A stretch of DNA of 64,000 bases, from NCBI GenBank assembly GCA_964522015.1, contig CAZFST010000025.1, positions 11,927 to 75,926 on the forward strand, given 5' to 3'. The position numbers and the translations under genes were made by a program. Source of the stretch: QQWI01 sp964522015 (GTDB lineage: Bacteria; Bacillota; Clostridia; Peptostreptococcales; Acidaminobacteraceae). Positions 53,647 to 62,478 of the stretch are shown here, one piece after another. The notes under the pieces are model-generated. The model had not been told where the DNA came from, searched no databases, and saw only the letters and a list, made by a program, of their open reading frames with translations. Position 1 is the stretch's first letter; every line of letters starts with the position of its first letter.

Positions 53647-53824
53647 TCCAGAATTATAGGGCTTTTAACCATTGAATCCGAAAAAGTGCAGTTGATAGGC
53701 AGGTACGATGTAAGGTTGAATTATCTGATGACGTGCTGTATAGTCAGTAATATAAGCCACATTGAGTTGGCTAACAACCAATAATACTGGCGTAAATGTC
53801 GGTTACTTGGATGGGGGAGTAGCA

Positions 53825-54643
53825 ATGAAATACACAATCGGCGAGTTATCTAAAATTAGCAAAATATCTAATCGAATGCTCAGATATCTCGACAAAGAGG
53901 ATCTATTAAAGCCTAGTTTCATTGGTGATAACGGCTATCGGTACTATTCGGATTCAGAATTAGAAAAAGCTTCTAAAATCACCCGTCTTAAAAAGTACTA
54001 TTTTACGTATGCTGAAATTAAAGATATTCTAGAAAAATGTCAAGAAGACGACCATGATGTATATCTCAGTAAGCTTCAAAATCTCAAATCAGTGGTAGGG
54101 AATTATGACAAACTGATTTTAGAACTGGAGCAAGACTTTTCAGAAAACAACAATACAATCATCAATTGCTATGATGTTCAAGTCACACAGCGCCATTTGT
54201 TTTATGCATTAGAAAAGCGGAGTCTAATAAATGCCGCTGAACTAGAATCTTTTATTGAAGAAAATGTGAACCAACTTTCTAAACAGCCACTAGCTTTGTT
54301 AGGAAATTATTATATAGCTTTTTATAATGCCCAAGACCATGAAGAAGATTTCAGTGATGAGGACCAATTGGACATTGGCTTTTATCAACCAATTAGGTGT
54401 CATTCGTCTGTTGAAGGCTTTGAAACCAGGTTTTTTGAGAATGCCATCTGTATCAGTACTATACACTATGGATCTTATGACCAAATTTACAAAGGCTACA
54501 AAGCACTTTATTTATGGGCAGAAGGTAATGGCTACCAGATAAACGATGAATTTTTTGAAAAGTATTTTGTTGATGCCTACTTTACTCAGAACCAAAATGA
54601 CTATGTCACAGAAATTTCAGTAATTGTATCAAAGAATGATTGA
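53825..54643 (+). CDS. MerR-family regulator with GyrI-like effector domain
   Basis: A 272-residue BmrR-type activator. MerR HTH (MKYTIGELSKISKISNRMLRYL, GDNGYRYYS), a coiled-coil dimer helix (about 75-120) and a C-terminal GyrI-like ligand-binding domain (about 125-270: ISTIHYGSYDQIYKGYKALYLWA, DYVTEISVIV). ATG 53825 has GGGGGAG upstream; an ATG at 53762 adds 21 residues not seen in the family. The gene's stop overlaps the -35 of a MerR-type promoter for the deiminase gene. Confidence 0.92.
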   Translation: MKYTIGELSKISKISNRMLRYLDKEDLLKPSFIGDNGYRYYSDSELEKASKITRLKKYYFTYAEIKDILEKCQEDDHDVYLSKLQNLKSVVGNYDKLILELEQDFSENNNTIINCYDVQVTQRHLFYALEKRSLINAAELESFIEENVNQLSKQPLALLGNYYIAFYNAQDHEEDFSDEDQLDIGFYQPIRCHSSVEGFETRFFENAICISTIHYGSYDQIYKGYKALYLWAEGNGYQINDEFFEKYFVDAYFTQNQNDYVTEISVIVSKND

Positions 54644-54670
54644 CCTTGACACGCTGTCAACCTTTATAAT
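54640..54670 (+). promoter_or_regulatory. MerR-type promoter with 19-bp spacer
   Basis: TTGACC (54640-54645), 19-nt spacer, TATAAT (54665-54670). The spacer contains the dyad TTGACACGCTGTCAA (54646-54660). Over-long spacers with a central dyad are the hallmark of MerR-activated promoters. Confidence 0.85.
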
Positions 54671-54729
54671 CAGGTTATCAAGGCCGGTGATGTGATGATT
54701 AACGCTACCTCGAAGTTTGAAGGGAGATT

Positions 54730-55869
54730 ATGATGAAGATGAAAATAATGTTTGGTGTATTTATGCTGTTAGTGGTATTTACAACCCTCGGATTTTGTGC
54801 TAACACTGAAAGTGGTGCTAAAACTCCAAAAACATTGTCGAGCTATAGCTTCCCCACTGAAGAGTCAAAGCATGAGGGCACTTGGTTACAGTGGCCACAC
54901 AATTATACTTACGGGGAGGGGCATAAAGAAAAATTGCAAGACATTTGGATTGAAATGACTTTAGCTCTTTCAAAGGGTGAAAATGTCCACATTGTTGCTT
55001 ATAACGAGGATGAGAAGTACGAAATTGAAGAGCTATTAAAAGAAGTAAAAGTCAATATGAAGGCTGTGGACTTTAAGATTTACCCAACGGATGATGTCTG
55101 GGTAAGGGATAATGGACCTGTATTTGTTAACAATCCTAATAATCAACAGGTCATGCTTGATTGGGGTTTTAATGGGTGGGGCAACAAAACCCCCTACAAA
55201 AAATGCCTAGAAATCCCCAAGAAAATAAGTGCTGATTTGGGCTACACTCGAATTGATCTTCAAAAGGTGATTTTGGAAGGCGGTGCAGTAGAATTTGACG
55301 GCAAGGGCACTTGTCTTACAACCAGAAGTTCTGTCTCCAATAAAAACAGAAATCCCAAAATGACTGAAGCACAGATTGAAGGCTATATTAAAAAGTACTA
55401 TGGTGTCAGTAAAGTTATATGGCTCAATGGTGTTTCGGGCCAGGACATAACGGATTTTCATATAGATGGCTTTGCTAGATTCTTTAACAATACAACACTC
55501 ATCACTATGAAAGCAGATGATTTAGCAGAGTGGGGCTTAAGTGATAGTGATATTGACAAATTATTAGCTGCTAAAAATACGGATGGTAAAACCTACAAAC
55601 CAATCTACTTACCCCTTACCAAACAAAATGTTGTTCTTGATAATGGAACAGACCTTGGCTATAAAGGTTCTTATGTTAACTTTTATATCGCAAACGGTCT
55701 TGTTTTAGTACCAAATTATAAGGATGCCAATGATCTTGTGGCAAATAAGGCGATACAGAAGTTATACCCTAATCGAAAAGTTGTGGGGATTGACGTTAGA
55801 GAACTGTATAAAGATGGTGGCATGATTCACTGTGTCACCCAGCAGCAACCGGCTAAAATTAAGCCGTAA
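54730..55869 (+). CDS. Exported agmatine deiminase-family protein
   Basis: A 379-residue peptidyl-arginine/agmatine deiminase-fold protein with a signal peptide (about 1-26, ending GFCA). Catalytic residues are visible: DDVWVRDNGP, LEGGAVEFDG, DITDFHIDGFARF and the nucleophile Cys in GGMIHCVTQQQP. Most bacterial agmatine deiminases (AguA) are cytosolic, so export is unusual. Possible substrates are agmatine or C-terminal arginine of peptides. GGGAGATT precedes the ATG; a second ATG is at 54733. Controlled by the upstream MerR protein. Confidence 0.85.
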   Translation: MMKMKIMFGVFMLLVVFTTLGFCANTESGAKTPKTLSSYSFPTEESKHEGTWLQWPHNYTYGEGHKEKLQDIWIEMTLALSKGENVHIVAYNEDEKYEIEELLKEVKVNMKAVDFKIYPTDDVWVRDNGPVFVNNPNNQQVMLDWGFNGWGNKTPYKKCLEIPKKISADLGYTRIDLQKVILEGGAVEFDGKGTCLTTRSSVSNKNRNPKMTEAQIEGYIKKYYGVSKVIWLNGVSGQDITDFHIDGFARFFNNTTLITMKADDLAEWGLSDSDIDKLLAAKNTDGKTYKPIYLPLTKQNVVLDNGTDLGYKGSYVNFYIANGLVLVPNYKDANDLVANKAIQKLYPNRKVVGIDVRELYKDGGMIHCVTQQQPAKIKP

Positions 55870-55889
55870 ATTTTATGAGTAAATCATGA

Positions 55890-55928
55890 AAAAAACACGG
55901 CCTCTTGTTTAAGGTGCCGTGTTTTTTA
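55890..55928 (+). terminator. Terminator after the deiminase gene
   Basis: AAAAACACGGC pairs with GCCGTGTTTTT across a 14-nt loop. Confidence 0.93.
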
Positions 55929-56003
55929 GTGTCGCTATCATAATTTTAGTTTTGGTTTTTTTCTTTTCTCACCTGGCAAAGATCCAAGTTTGAATGCGCT
56001 AAC

Positions 56004-57092
56004 CTATGAAAACTCTTCAGCAATGGCACCTAAAATCTGTAGCACATAATCCCGATTAAGGACATAGTCGTATTTTCCATCCACAATTTCCAACACGATA
56101 ATCCGGGATGCCACTAATTGATTGAGATGATAACTGACAGTTGCTGGGGTCACGCCCAGGGTTTCTGCAATGACTTTAGTGGACGAGGTTCCCTTGGATA
56201 CCAGCTGGGCCACATGAAACCGGGTTTTATCTCCCAGATTTTTGAGTACCAGTATCTTTTCAGTAGACGCATCACTTAGCAATTTCTTTTGGTGGGCAAT
56301 ATAGGCTTCGGTTTTATAGCCCCAAATGAAAATGGGAATCTGTTGACTGGTAAAAATCTGAATATGATAGGCTTGAATAAATGACAAACTCACATGAAGG
56401 GGGCCCTCTTGAATCAGGTCGTCTTTCACAAGACCAGCCGTGAGGGTTGAAATCGGATTTTCACCCAATGACTGCAATTTCTCAATAAAAGCCTGAGTTT
56501 CAGGTAATAACCTGTTGGCATAGGGCTCATATAAGGCCTCAAAAATGGGCTGGAGCTGCATCATCAGCTGCTGGTAACGGGATAAACTGCTTTTGGGTTG
56601 CTGAATCAGATTAAGAAGATGCCATTTTGTTTCTGCAGCATAGGGCAGATTTTGGACCCAAGGCATTAATTGATCCTCACTGGACAACATCTCTTTTGTC
56701 TGATCCCATAATTCCTGTTGGAAGCCCGCATAGTGTTCTCGCACCAAACAAGAATAAACCAATGCAGTTTTAAGGGTACCCTCATCCTCATTTAAAACCC
56801 GCTGAAGGAAGAGGTTTAGGGTATCCTCAGGTTCAACCGTAAAGTAAGGCAATAGCATTTTCAAAAGATACAGTTCATTTTCATAGTAAAACTGATCGAT
56901 TTGCCCTTTAAATGGCTTCAATTGACTTTGAGCACTGGTTAAAAACTGAAGATAAATCGGGTCCATTACAGGATTTTCATCCTGGTGGGCCATTTTTTTT
57001 GATTCATCCAAATCATAGCGTAAGATAGAAGGAAAAGCAGCGAATTCAATGATTAAGTTGAGCCCGTGATTGAGCCTTAACTGATGTGACAT
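56004..57092 (-). CDS. ArsR-family regulator with large N-terminal domain
   Basis: A 362-residue protein. The C-terminal 90 residues are an ArsR winged HTH (LGDKTRFHVAQLVSKGTSST, TLGVTPATVSYHLNQL). The N-terminal 260 residues are helical and not assigned to a family; they may sense a ligand. There are no ArsR-type Cys metal sites. Its start overlaps the end of the MFS gene by 16 nt, so the pair is co-transcribed and it probably represses the shared promoter. Confidence 0.8.
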   Translation of the reverse strand: MSHQLRLNHGLNLIIEFAAFPSILRYDLDESKKMAHQDENPVMDPIYLQFLTSAQSQLKPFKGQIDQFYYENELYLLKMLLPYFTVEPEDTLNLFLQRVLNEDEGTLKTALVYSCLVREHYAGFQQELWDQTKEMLSSEDQLMPWVQNLPYAAETKWHLLNLIQQPKSSLSRYQQLMMQLQPIFEALYEPYANRLLPETQAFIEKLQSLGENPISTLTAGLVKDDLIQEGPLHVSLSFIQAYHIQIFTSQQIPIFIWGYKTEAYIAHQKKLLSDASTEKILVLKNLGDKTRFHVAQLVSKGTSSTKVIAETLGVTPATVSYHLNQLVASRIIVLEIVDGKYDYVLNRDYVLQILGAIAEEFS

Positions 57093-58369
57093 GCTGCCTC
57101 CTTAGGTGTACTTTCATGGATTTGGAGCGCTTTTGTCAGTGGTGATGCGTAATAAAGGATTGTACAAAGGGCAATGGTACCAATAATCCCAATAACATAA
57201 CTTGGATGTATGAAATCCATGGCAAAACCACAGAGCATTTGACCCACCGGTATTGCAATGGTTAAGCCCATATTCATCAGGGTGCCAGTGCGGCCCATAA
57301 ATTCTTTTGGGACAATGATATTGAATAAGGTTCCAATAGCGATATTGGTGATCGATACCACCATGCCAATAATAAAGGTAACGATGACAATGGCAGTCAA
57401 GGGAATCACATTGGTTGAGAACTGAGATGTGATTCCAGGAAGAGAAATGCCAAACATGGCTAAGGTGCAAATTGATGTAATGATAAAGGATTGTATGGTA
57501 AGCTTTGCGACAGACATCTTAGCGGCCTTTTTGCCCAGCAGTAAAGGACCTGCCAACATGGACACCGATAAAATAGTGGACATAATGCCGTATTGAATAT
57601 CGGTAGCGCCCAGGGATTCGCGGATTAAGATAATCATGACAACACTAAAGAGTGGGGCCATACAGAAGTTGATAATGACGCCCAAATTAATAAAAATGCT
57701 AATGGCCTTATTGTTTTTAATGATTAAGAACCCTTCTTTTAAGTCGATCAAAAAGTTTTTTATATCAATTTTTGCAGGCATTACATTGGATTTTGGAATA
57801 TGCATAAAACCGTGGCTGGCTGAGGCAATCAAAAAGCTGGCTGCGTTGGCAATTAGAATTGGCAGTAAGCCAAATGAAGCGTACAAAATGGAGGCAAATA
57901 GAGGGGCAAGCATATTCCCTAAGTTATTGACAATAGATCTGATGCTTGAGGCCTCAAAAAGTTGCTCTGTTTTAACAATACTGGGCATCACAGCGGCCAT
58001 AGACGCGCCATAGAAAATTTCCGTAATTTCCAATAAAATTACGAGAAGAAATATAGCGGGTATGGATAAGCCCCCATTGACGATAAAGTAAAAAGCAAAT
58101 CCACTGATCATGATACCATTTACAGCATCTAATACCATAATGCTTATTTTGCGATCAAACCAATCTCCAAAAACCCCTGCAACAGGGGATAGGATGAGTC
58201 GAGGAAGGATAGCAATGGCTGTGATGGCCGCAAATAGGGTCGCCGAATTAGAAATTGCTAATATGTAAAGTGCCAACGCAAACTGCTGCATGTTGCTACC
58301 CACTGCTGAGGTGGTATTACCAAAAATAAAAAGTGCAAAGTCTTTTTCCTTTAATAATTTCAAATTCAT
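57077..58369 (-). CDS. MFS transporter (MFS_3-like efflux)
   Basis: A 430-residue major facilitator with about 12 helices. NTTSAVGSNMQQFALALYIL at the N-terminus and the loop FGDWFDRKISIMVLDA are like enterobactin-exporter/macrolide-efflux MFS_3 proteins. Substrate unknown; drug or metabolite efflux is likely. AAAAGGAGATCC precedes the ATG. First gene of the MFS-arsR operon. Confidence 0.9.
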   Translation of the reverse strand: MNLKLLKEKDFALFIFGNTTSAVGSNMQQFALALYILAISNSATLFAAITAIAILPRLILSPVAGVFGDWFDRKISIMVLDAVNGIMISGFAFYFIVNGGLSIPAIFLLVILLEITEIFYGASMAAVMPSIVKTEQLFEASSIRSIVNNLGNMLAPLFASILYASFGLLPILIANAASFLIASASHGFMHIPKSNVMPAKIDIKNFLIDLKEGFLIIKNNKAISIFINLGVIINFCMAPLFSVVMIILIRESLGATDIQYGIMSTILSVSMLAGPLLLGKKAAKMSVAKLTIQSFIITSICTLAMFGISLPGITSQFSTNVIPLTAIVIVTFIIGMVVSITNIAIGTLFNIIVPKEFMGRTGTLMNMGLTIAIPVGQMLCGFAMDFIHPSYVIGIIGTIALCTILYYASPLTKALQIHESTPKEAACHIS

Positions 58370-58396
58370 ATGGATCTCCTTTTGTGTATAACTAAT

Positions 58397-58446
58397 AATT
58401 TGATGTTCATCTAATTTTATTATATCCGCCGAATGAGTATTGTCAA
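58397..58446 (-). promoter_or_regulatory. MFS-arsR promoter with dyad
   Basis: Minus strand TTGACA (58441-58446), 16 nt, TATAAT (58419-58424). The dyad AATTTGATG/CATCTAATT (58397-58416, one mismatch) lies over the start of transcription and is a candidate ArsR operator. Confidence 0.75.
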
Positions 58447-58508
58447 GTGCATTTGGTAAGTGTGAGATGTGCCCTTTGGAAAGCGAGAGAATTGTCCTCT
58501 GAAATAAA

Positions 58509-58544
58509 TAAAACGACGTCCGAAGTAAAAGGGCCGTCGTTTTG
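58509..58544. terminator. Terminator between tetR and the MFS promoter
   Basis: AAAACGACG pairs with CGTCGTTTT. On the minus strand it follows the tetR gene. Confidence 0.85.
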
Positions 58545-58581
58545 TTTATCTCGTGATCACTAAACCGCCATTCACCTAAAA

Positions 58582-59142
58582 TTAGATTAGATGGTCAATA
58601 AAATAGGACCAAATAACTTTAAAATCAAGGCTCTGACTGTGGATAACGTCTAGGGTTAAGCCGTTTAAGGTAGCTGTGTAAAGGCCTGCAATTGACTTTG
58701 CGTCTTGTTCTTTGATGAGGCCAAGGGTTACGCCTCTTATGACTAAACTGTGGTGATAAGTTGCTGTCTGGGTTTCGAGCCGTTTGGTCTGGACGTTTAG
58801 ATTTTCCATCCGTAGGCTGAGGAGATAAAACTGATTTAAAACTAGACCCAATTGCGGGTCTTTTTTTAATGACAATAAATCCTTTAACCCGGCAGCTCCT
58901 AAATTTTGTTTATAGGTGTCCTTTTGCCAGTTGTCGATATCCTGCTCAAAGTCGCTGAGAATAGCGTCGATTAAATGGCTGTAAAGAGCTTCAAATAAGA
59001 CTTCTTTGGACGAAAAGTGATGGTATAGTGCGGCCTTTGAGATGCCAACGGTCCCGGCAATTTGGCTCATGGAGGCTCTTTCGTAGCCTTGTAGGGCAAA
59101 ATACTCATAGGTAGCATTTATAATTTTTTCGTAGGTAGACAT
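58582..59142 (-). CDS. TetR/AcrR-family repressor
   Basis: A 186-residue repressor. N-terminal HTH YFALQGYERASMSQIAGTVG, SKAALYHHFSSKEVLFEALY is canonical; the C-terminal ligand domain is divergent. Its ATG directly abuts the stop of the DUF418 gene, so both are one operon under the palindromic operator at 60225, to which this protein probably binds. Confidence 0.93.
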   Translation of the reverse strand: MSTYEKIINATYEYFALQGYERASMSQIAGTVGISKAALYHHFSSKEVLFEALYSHLIDAILSDFEQDIDNWQKDTYKQNLGAAGLKDLLSLKKDPQLGLVLNQFYLLSLRMENLNVQTKRLETQTATYHHSLVIRGVTLGLIKEQDAKSIAGLYTATLNGLTLDVIHSQSLDFKVIWSYFIDHLI

Positions 59143-60213
59143 TTAAGCTCTCCCATCTGATAGTCTGCGCATCAGTGATTCGATTGGGCCTCTTTGGAAC
59201 TTTTTAGACCAAATCGAAGAAAATATCACCATCGCCCCATAGGCGCTCAGTGAAAAAAGAAGCACAAAAACTGCTGTTTGCTCTTTAATCAAGCCAAACA
59301 TGCTGGCGATTGTCAAAAGTACTGCACTATGAACCACGTAGTGGGTAAGGGCCATTTGCCCAGTTTTCATTAGCGCATCAATCAATACAGAATCAGTTTT
59401 GAAGCGATCCACTGCCATAAGGACCAAAATAATAAAGGCAATAGCCCAGCCAGCAGATGCTATCATATAAAATAAATTCGCTGGCATTGGTTTGGTGTCA
59501 ACCAAGTATAGGATCCATTCATTTTGTGCAAATCCAGCAATAAGCCCTGCAGAGGCCAGTTCTGTGATGATGGCAATACCTAGGCTGACTTTTAGAATCT
59601 TCAAACGGCTAGGCGTGCTCATTAAATCCATATGACTCATCCTGAGCCCAAGGACCATAAATGCAAACCAAGGGAATAAGGGATGGAAGCCATTAAAAAG
59701 CAAGTTTCTTAAAAACCCCTGTAGGGTGTAGAAATCCATATAGTAGAGGTTCTCAATATCCCAACCACTCAAATAGTTGAATTTGACTTGGAGAAAAACG
59801 GAGATGACAAGGATTAAAACCATGAGCCCATCCAATTTTTTCGGTGCTAAGTAGAGCACTGGCAATATTAATAGCATATACGCACCGTAATAATGGAGAA
59901 TATCCGCAGACCATTCAAAGACAATAAAGAGGGTAAGCCCCAAGACCCATAAAAATATGGCGCGAATCACCAGTTGTTTCATGACTTTATTTTTAAGTGA
60001 CACATCCGAAGAAATTCTCGCTTTTCGAGTCATGAGCCCAATTCCAATCCCTGCAAGTATCATAAATACAGCTACTGCTCTGCCTTCAAACAAGGACAAA
60101 AAAGTGTAAAGCCAAGTGGTGTTTTGAACTTCAAAAACAAGTTTATAATTCACCAACATCATACCAAGTAGTGCAAACCCTCGGGCAACGTCAAGTCCTT
60201 TTAATCTATCCAT
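59143..60213 (-). CDS. DUF418-family membrane protein
   Basis: A 356-residue protein with about nine to ten helices. LDVARGFALLGMMLVNY at the N-terminus and GRAVAVFMILAGIGIGL are typical of DUF418/YeiB and the related acyltransferase-like (DUF1624) family. Function unknown, possibly envelope acyl transfer. The start at 60213 has TAGGAGGT upstream; a longer reading to 60330 would run through the operator and promoter. First gene of the DUF418-tetR operon. Confidence 0.88.
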   Translation of the reverse strand: MDRLKGLDVARGFALLGMMLVNYKLVFEVQNTTWLYTFLSLFEGRAVAVFMILAGIGIGLMTRKARISSDVSLKNKVMKQLVIRAIFLWVLGLTLFIVFEWSADILHYYGAYMLLILPVLYLAPKKLDGLMVLILVISVFLQVKFNYLSGWDIENLYYMDFYTLQGFLRNLLFNGFHPLFPWFAFMVLGLRMSHMDLMSTPSRLKILKVSLGIAIITELASAGLIAGFAQNEWILYLVDTKPMPANLFYMIASAGWAIAFIILVLMAVDRFKTDSVLIDALMKTGQMALTHYVVHSAVLLTIASMFGLIKEQTAVFVLLFSLSAYGAMVIFSSIWSKKFQRGPIESLMRRLSDGRA

Positions 60214-60224
60214 ATAACCTCCTA

Positions 60225-60276
60225 AATTACTTACCGACCGGTAAGTAATTATACCCTGGGTAGTGAAATGTGTCAA
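60225..60276 (-). promoter_or_regulatory. TetR operator and consensus promoter
   Basis: AATTACTTACCG and CGGTAAGTAATT (60225-60250) are perfect 12-bp arms around AC. On the minus strand TTGACA (60271-60276), 17 nt and TATAAT (60248-60253) form a perfect sigma-A promoter whose -10 overlaps the operator. The rest of the 308-nt gap to 60521 contains an A/T-rich plus-strand -10-like TATAAT (60391). Confidence 0.93.
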
Positions 60277-60520
60277 GAGACAGTGGGATGTGTTCGGCAT
60301 TATTGCAGCCCTCTTGTTACGGCAGACCATTTAAGATTAATTTAAGGTTTCCAATTCCAATTCTTCTAAACCGCCTATCATTTGGTATGATATAATCAAA
60401 TTGGGAGGTTTTTTTATGCCCCCAAATCCCGCAGGGACTGACAGATGCGACTTGTTGCACCCTTTATTAATCAAACAAACCTTCAATGACATTATTCAGT
60501 GGATTAAGAAAGGAAAGCGT

Positions 60521-60973
60521 ATGAGAGCACCATATCAAGTTTTAGTAATACCCTATAGAAGAGTAGATACAAAATTAGAGTATGCAATTTTCAGTCGAAG
60601 TGATATGGCCTGTTGGCAATGGATTGCTGGTGGTGGTGAAGAATTTGATATGAGTATACTTGATTCAGCCCGACGAGAAGCCAATGAAGAAGCCAATGTT
60701 TCATTAGATTCTAAATTCATTCAACTAGATTCCAGAACAACTATTCCGGTTGTGAATGTCGGCGGCAAGTTTCTTTGGGGCGATGATATTTTTGTGATAG
60801 ACGAATACAGCTTTGGTGTGTTTATTGACGGTGAAGATTTGAGCATATCAAGAGAACACAAAGAGTTTAGATGGGTTAGCTATGATGAGGCAATTCAGGT
60901 TCTTAAATATGACAGCAATAAGTCCGCACTATGGGAGTTAGATACAAGACTCAATCGAGAGGACCTGATCTGA
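60521..60973 (+). CDS. Nudix hydrolase (first of two)
   Basis: A 150-residue Nudix protein starting MRAPYQVLVIPYRR, like dihydroneopterin-triphosphate/dATP pyrophosphatases. The Nudix box GGGEEFDMSILDSARREANEEANV, shortened here to its core REANEE, keeps the catalytic Glu pair but has Met at the first conserved Glu. ATG 60521 (AAAGGA upstream) matches the family. ATG 60416 with GGGAGG would add 35 residues and cannot be excluded. It shares the A of TGATG with the next gene. Confidence 0.82.
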   Translation: MRAPYQVLVIPYRRVDTKLEYAIFSRSDMACWQWIAGGGEEFDMSILDSARREANEEANVSLDSKFIQLDSRTTIPVVNVGGKFLWGDDIFVIDEYSFGVFIDGEDLSISREHKEFRWVSYDEAIQVLKYDSNKSALWELDTRLNREDLI

Positions 60974-61467
60974 TGGAGCTTTGGAGTTTAATGGATATAA
61001 ACAGGAATTTCAATGGAAGAATTATCGAGCGTGGTCAAATTATTGATCCTGGATGCTTTCATTTAGTCGTATTCGCATTTATTAAGAATCATGATGGTCA
61101 GTATTTAATATCTCAAAGAGCGTCCAACAAAACCCATGCTCACACTTGGGAAATCCCTGCGGGATCTAGCATTCTTGAAGAAGATAGTCTGAGCGCAATT
61201 TTAAGGGAAGTAAAAGAAGAAGTTGGCCTTGTGTTGGAACCGAAAAACGGTGAAATTATTAAGACATTTTATAGGCAAGGGGATTCAGCTTACATAGGGG
61301 ATATTTGGTTGTTTAATCAAACTGTCGATGATTCGGAAATCATTTGTGGTCTCAATGAAGTCCAGAAGGCAAAATTTGCTGATAAGCAAGAGATCATTGA
61401 ATTAATGAGGTCTGAACTTTTCATGGTCGGGATGAATGAAGTTCTTGAATGCATAGAATTGCTATAA
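60973..61467 (+). CDS. Nudix hydrolase (second of two)
   Basis: A 164-residue Nudix enzyme with a complete box (G, five residues, E, seven residues, REVKEEVGL) in residues about 68-90, after FHLVVFAFIKNHDGQYLIS. It resembles isopentenyl-diphosphate isomerase-like or 8-oxo-dGTPase-like Nudix proteins; substrate not predictable. Overlap of stop and start with the first Nudix gene indicates coupling. Confidence 0.9.
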   Translation: MELWSLMDINRNFNGRIIERGQIIDPGCFHLVVFAFIKNHDGQYLISQRASNKTHAHTWEIPAGSSILEEDSLSAILREVKEEVGLVLEPKNGEIIKTFYRQGDSAYIGDIWLFNQTVDDSEIICGLNEVQKAKFADKQEIIELMRSELFMVGMNEVLECIELL

Positions 61468-61471
61468 AGTA

Positions 61472-61499
61472 GGATAAAGACTAAAGGACTAAGACTAAA
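61472..61499. repeat. Two 14-bp tandem repeats after the Nudix gene
   Basis: GGATAAAGACTAAA and GGACTAAGACTAAA lie just past the stop and before the mazG ribosome binding site. Confidence 0.75.
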
Positions 61500-61508
61500 G
61501 GAGAAAAA

Positions 61509-61814
61509 ATGGACAAAATCTATAAAATTGCGACTGGGTTGAATAATGTGTTCCCCAAAGGAAACGACCCCTTTCAGATTATCACACGTCTTGCAGAAGA
61601 ATGTGGAGAAGTAGCAAAAGAGGTTAATCACTGGGAAGGCAGTGGGGTTAAATCAAAAAAACATGGCGAACCCTGTAGAAAAAAACTGGCAAAAGAAATT
61701 CAGGACGTTTTGACTTGCGCCGCCCAACTTGCCATTTACTATAATGTTGAAAAGGAGCTGGAGCAATCTATGAATAATTCAGTGGCTAAGTTAGAGGCGG
61801 ATTTACCATGTTGA
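61509..61814 (+). CDS. MazG-like nucleotide pyrophosphohydrolase
   Basis: A 101-residue all-alpha NTP pyrophosphatase. Metal-binding residues are in RLAEECGEVAKEV (ExxE) and KEIQDVLTCAAQLA (ExxD). It hydrolyses non-canonical or signalling nucleotides to monophosphates. AAAGGAG precedes the ATG; the end overlaps the next gene by 7 nt. Confidence 0.85.
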   Translation: MDKIYKIATGLNNVFPKGNDPFQIITRLAEECGEVAKEVNHWEGSGVKSKKHGEPCRKKLAKEIQDVLTCAAQLAIYYNVEKELEQSMNNSVAKLEADLPC

Positions 61815-62428
61815 TTTATGATAACAAAAGTAGGGTTGCGCTTAAAGGTAACACTTGTGAAGACGTGCAACAGAACGTAAGATTGACACTAACTCGTTTT
61901 CAAGAAGGATATACAAAACGTGATTTGAATCTACTCGATGAATTTGTTGAGACGCTTTTTGTGAATGACAGTGATTCTTTAATAGTGGGAACTGCAGATT
62001 CTGAATGGTGCAACGGGAAAGAAGAAATCAAAAACTTGATCGGTTCAGACTGGAAGTATTGGGGCAATGTCGTTCTTGATATTGATGGCGCTACGGTTTC
62101 TTCCCTAGGTGATGTTGCATGGGTCACTACAGAGGGATTTTTACATAGTACCCTTACAGAAACTAGAGCATACGAGAAATGTTTGACTAAAATCAAAGAA
62201 AGCATAGATTCAGATATCCAACCAAGAGATAAAATGTTAGATACATTACGAACGATTTCAATGAGTTTGTTTGACCTTAATCTTGGAGAAAAGGTAGTAC
62301 GACCATTTAGATTTACTGCAGTTCTATTGAGAAGTGATGACTGTTGGAAATTTCATAATATCCATTTTTCACATCCGACCAATTTGCCTGCAGACGTAAG
62401 AGTTGTAGGCGATATGAGGATTTCTTGA
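61808..62428 (+). CDS. SnoaL/NTF2-like protein
   Basis: A 206-residue protein with an NTF2-like (SnoaL_3/DUF4440) fold: LTRFQEGYTKRDLNLLDEFV, EEIKNLIGSDWKYWGNVVLDI, GDVAWVTTEGFL and a final CWKFHNIHFSHPT. Function unknown; such domains are ligand pockets or enzymes. It overlaps mazG, suggesting a joint role. Confidence 0.75.
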   Translation: MLIYDNKSRVALKGNTCEDVQQNVRLTLTRFQEGYTKRDLNLLDEFVETLFVNDSDSLIVGTADSEWCNGKEEIKNLIGSDWKYWGNVVLDIDGATVSSLGDVAWVTTEGFLHSTLTETRAYEKCLTKIKESIDSDIQPRDKMLDTLRTISMSLFDLNLGEKVVRPFRFTAVLLRSDDCWKFHNIHFSHPTNLPADVRVVGDMRIS

Positions 62429-62478
62429 GCAACTTTTGAATTTCTAGTTAGAGGGGGATCTTATCCGATGGTGGTCTT

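Noticed and set aside
57114..57470. Second reading frame on the minus strand inside the MFS gene
   Set aside because: A shifted reading of the transporter, rich in Trp/His/Tyr as expected of out-of-frame translation.
60416..60520. Alternative start of the first Nudix gene
   Set aside because: It has a good GGGAGG but the extra 35 residues are unlike the family and a -10-like TATAAT lies too close upstream. Kept only as an alternative.
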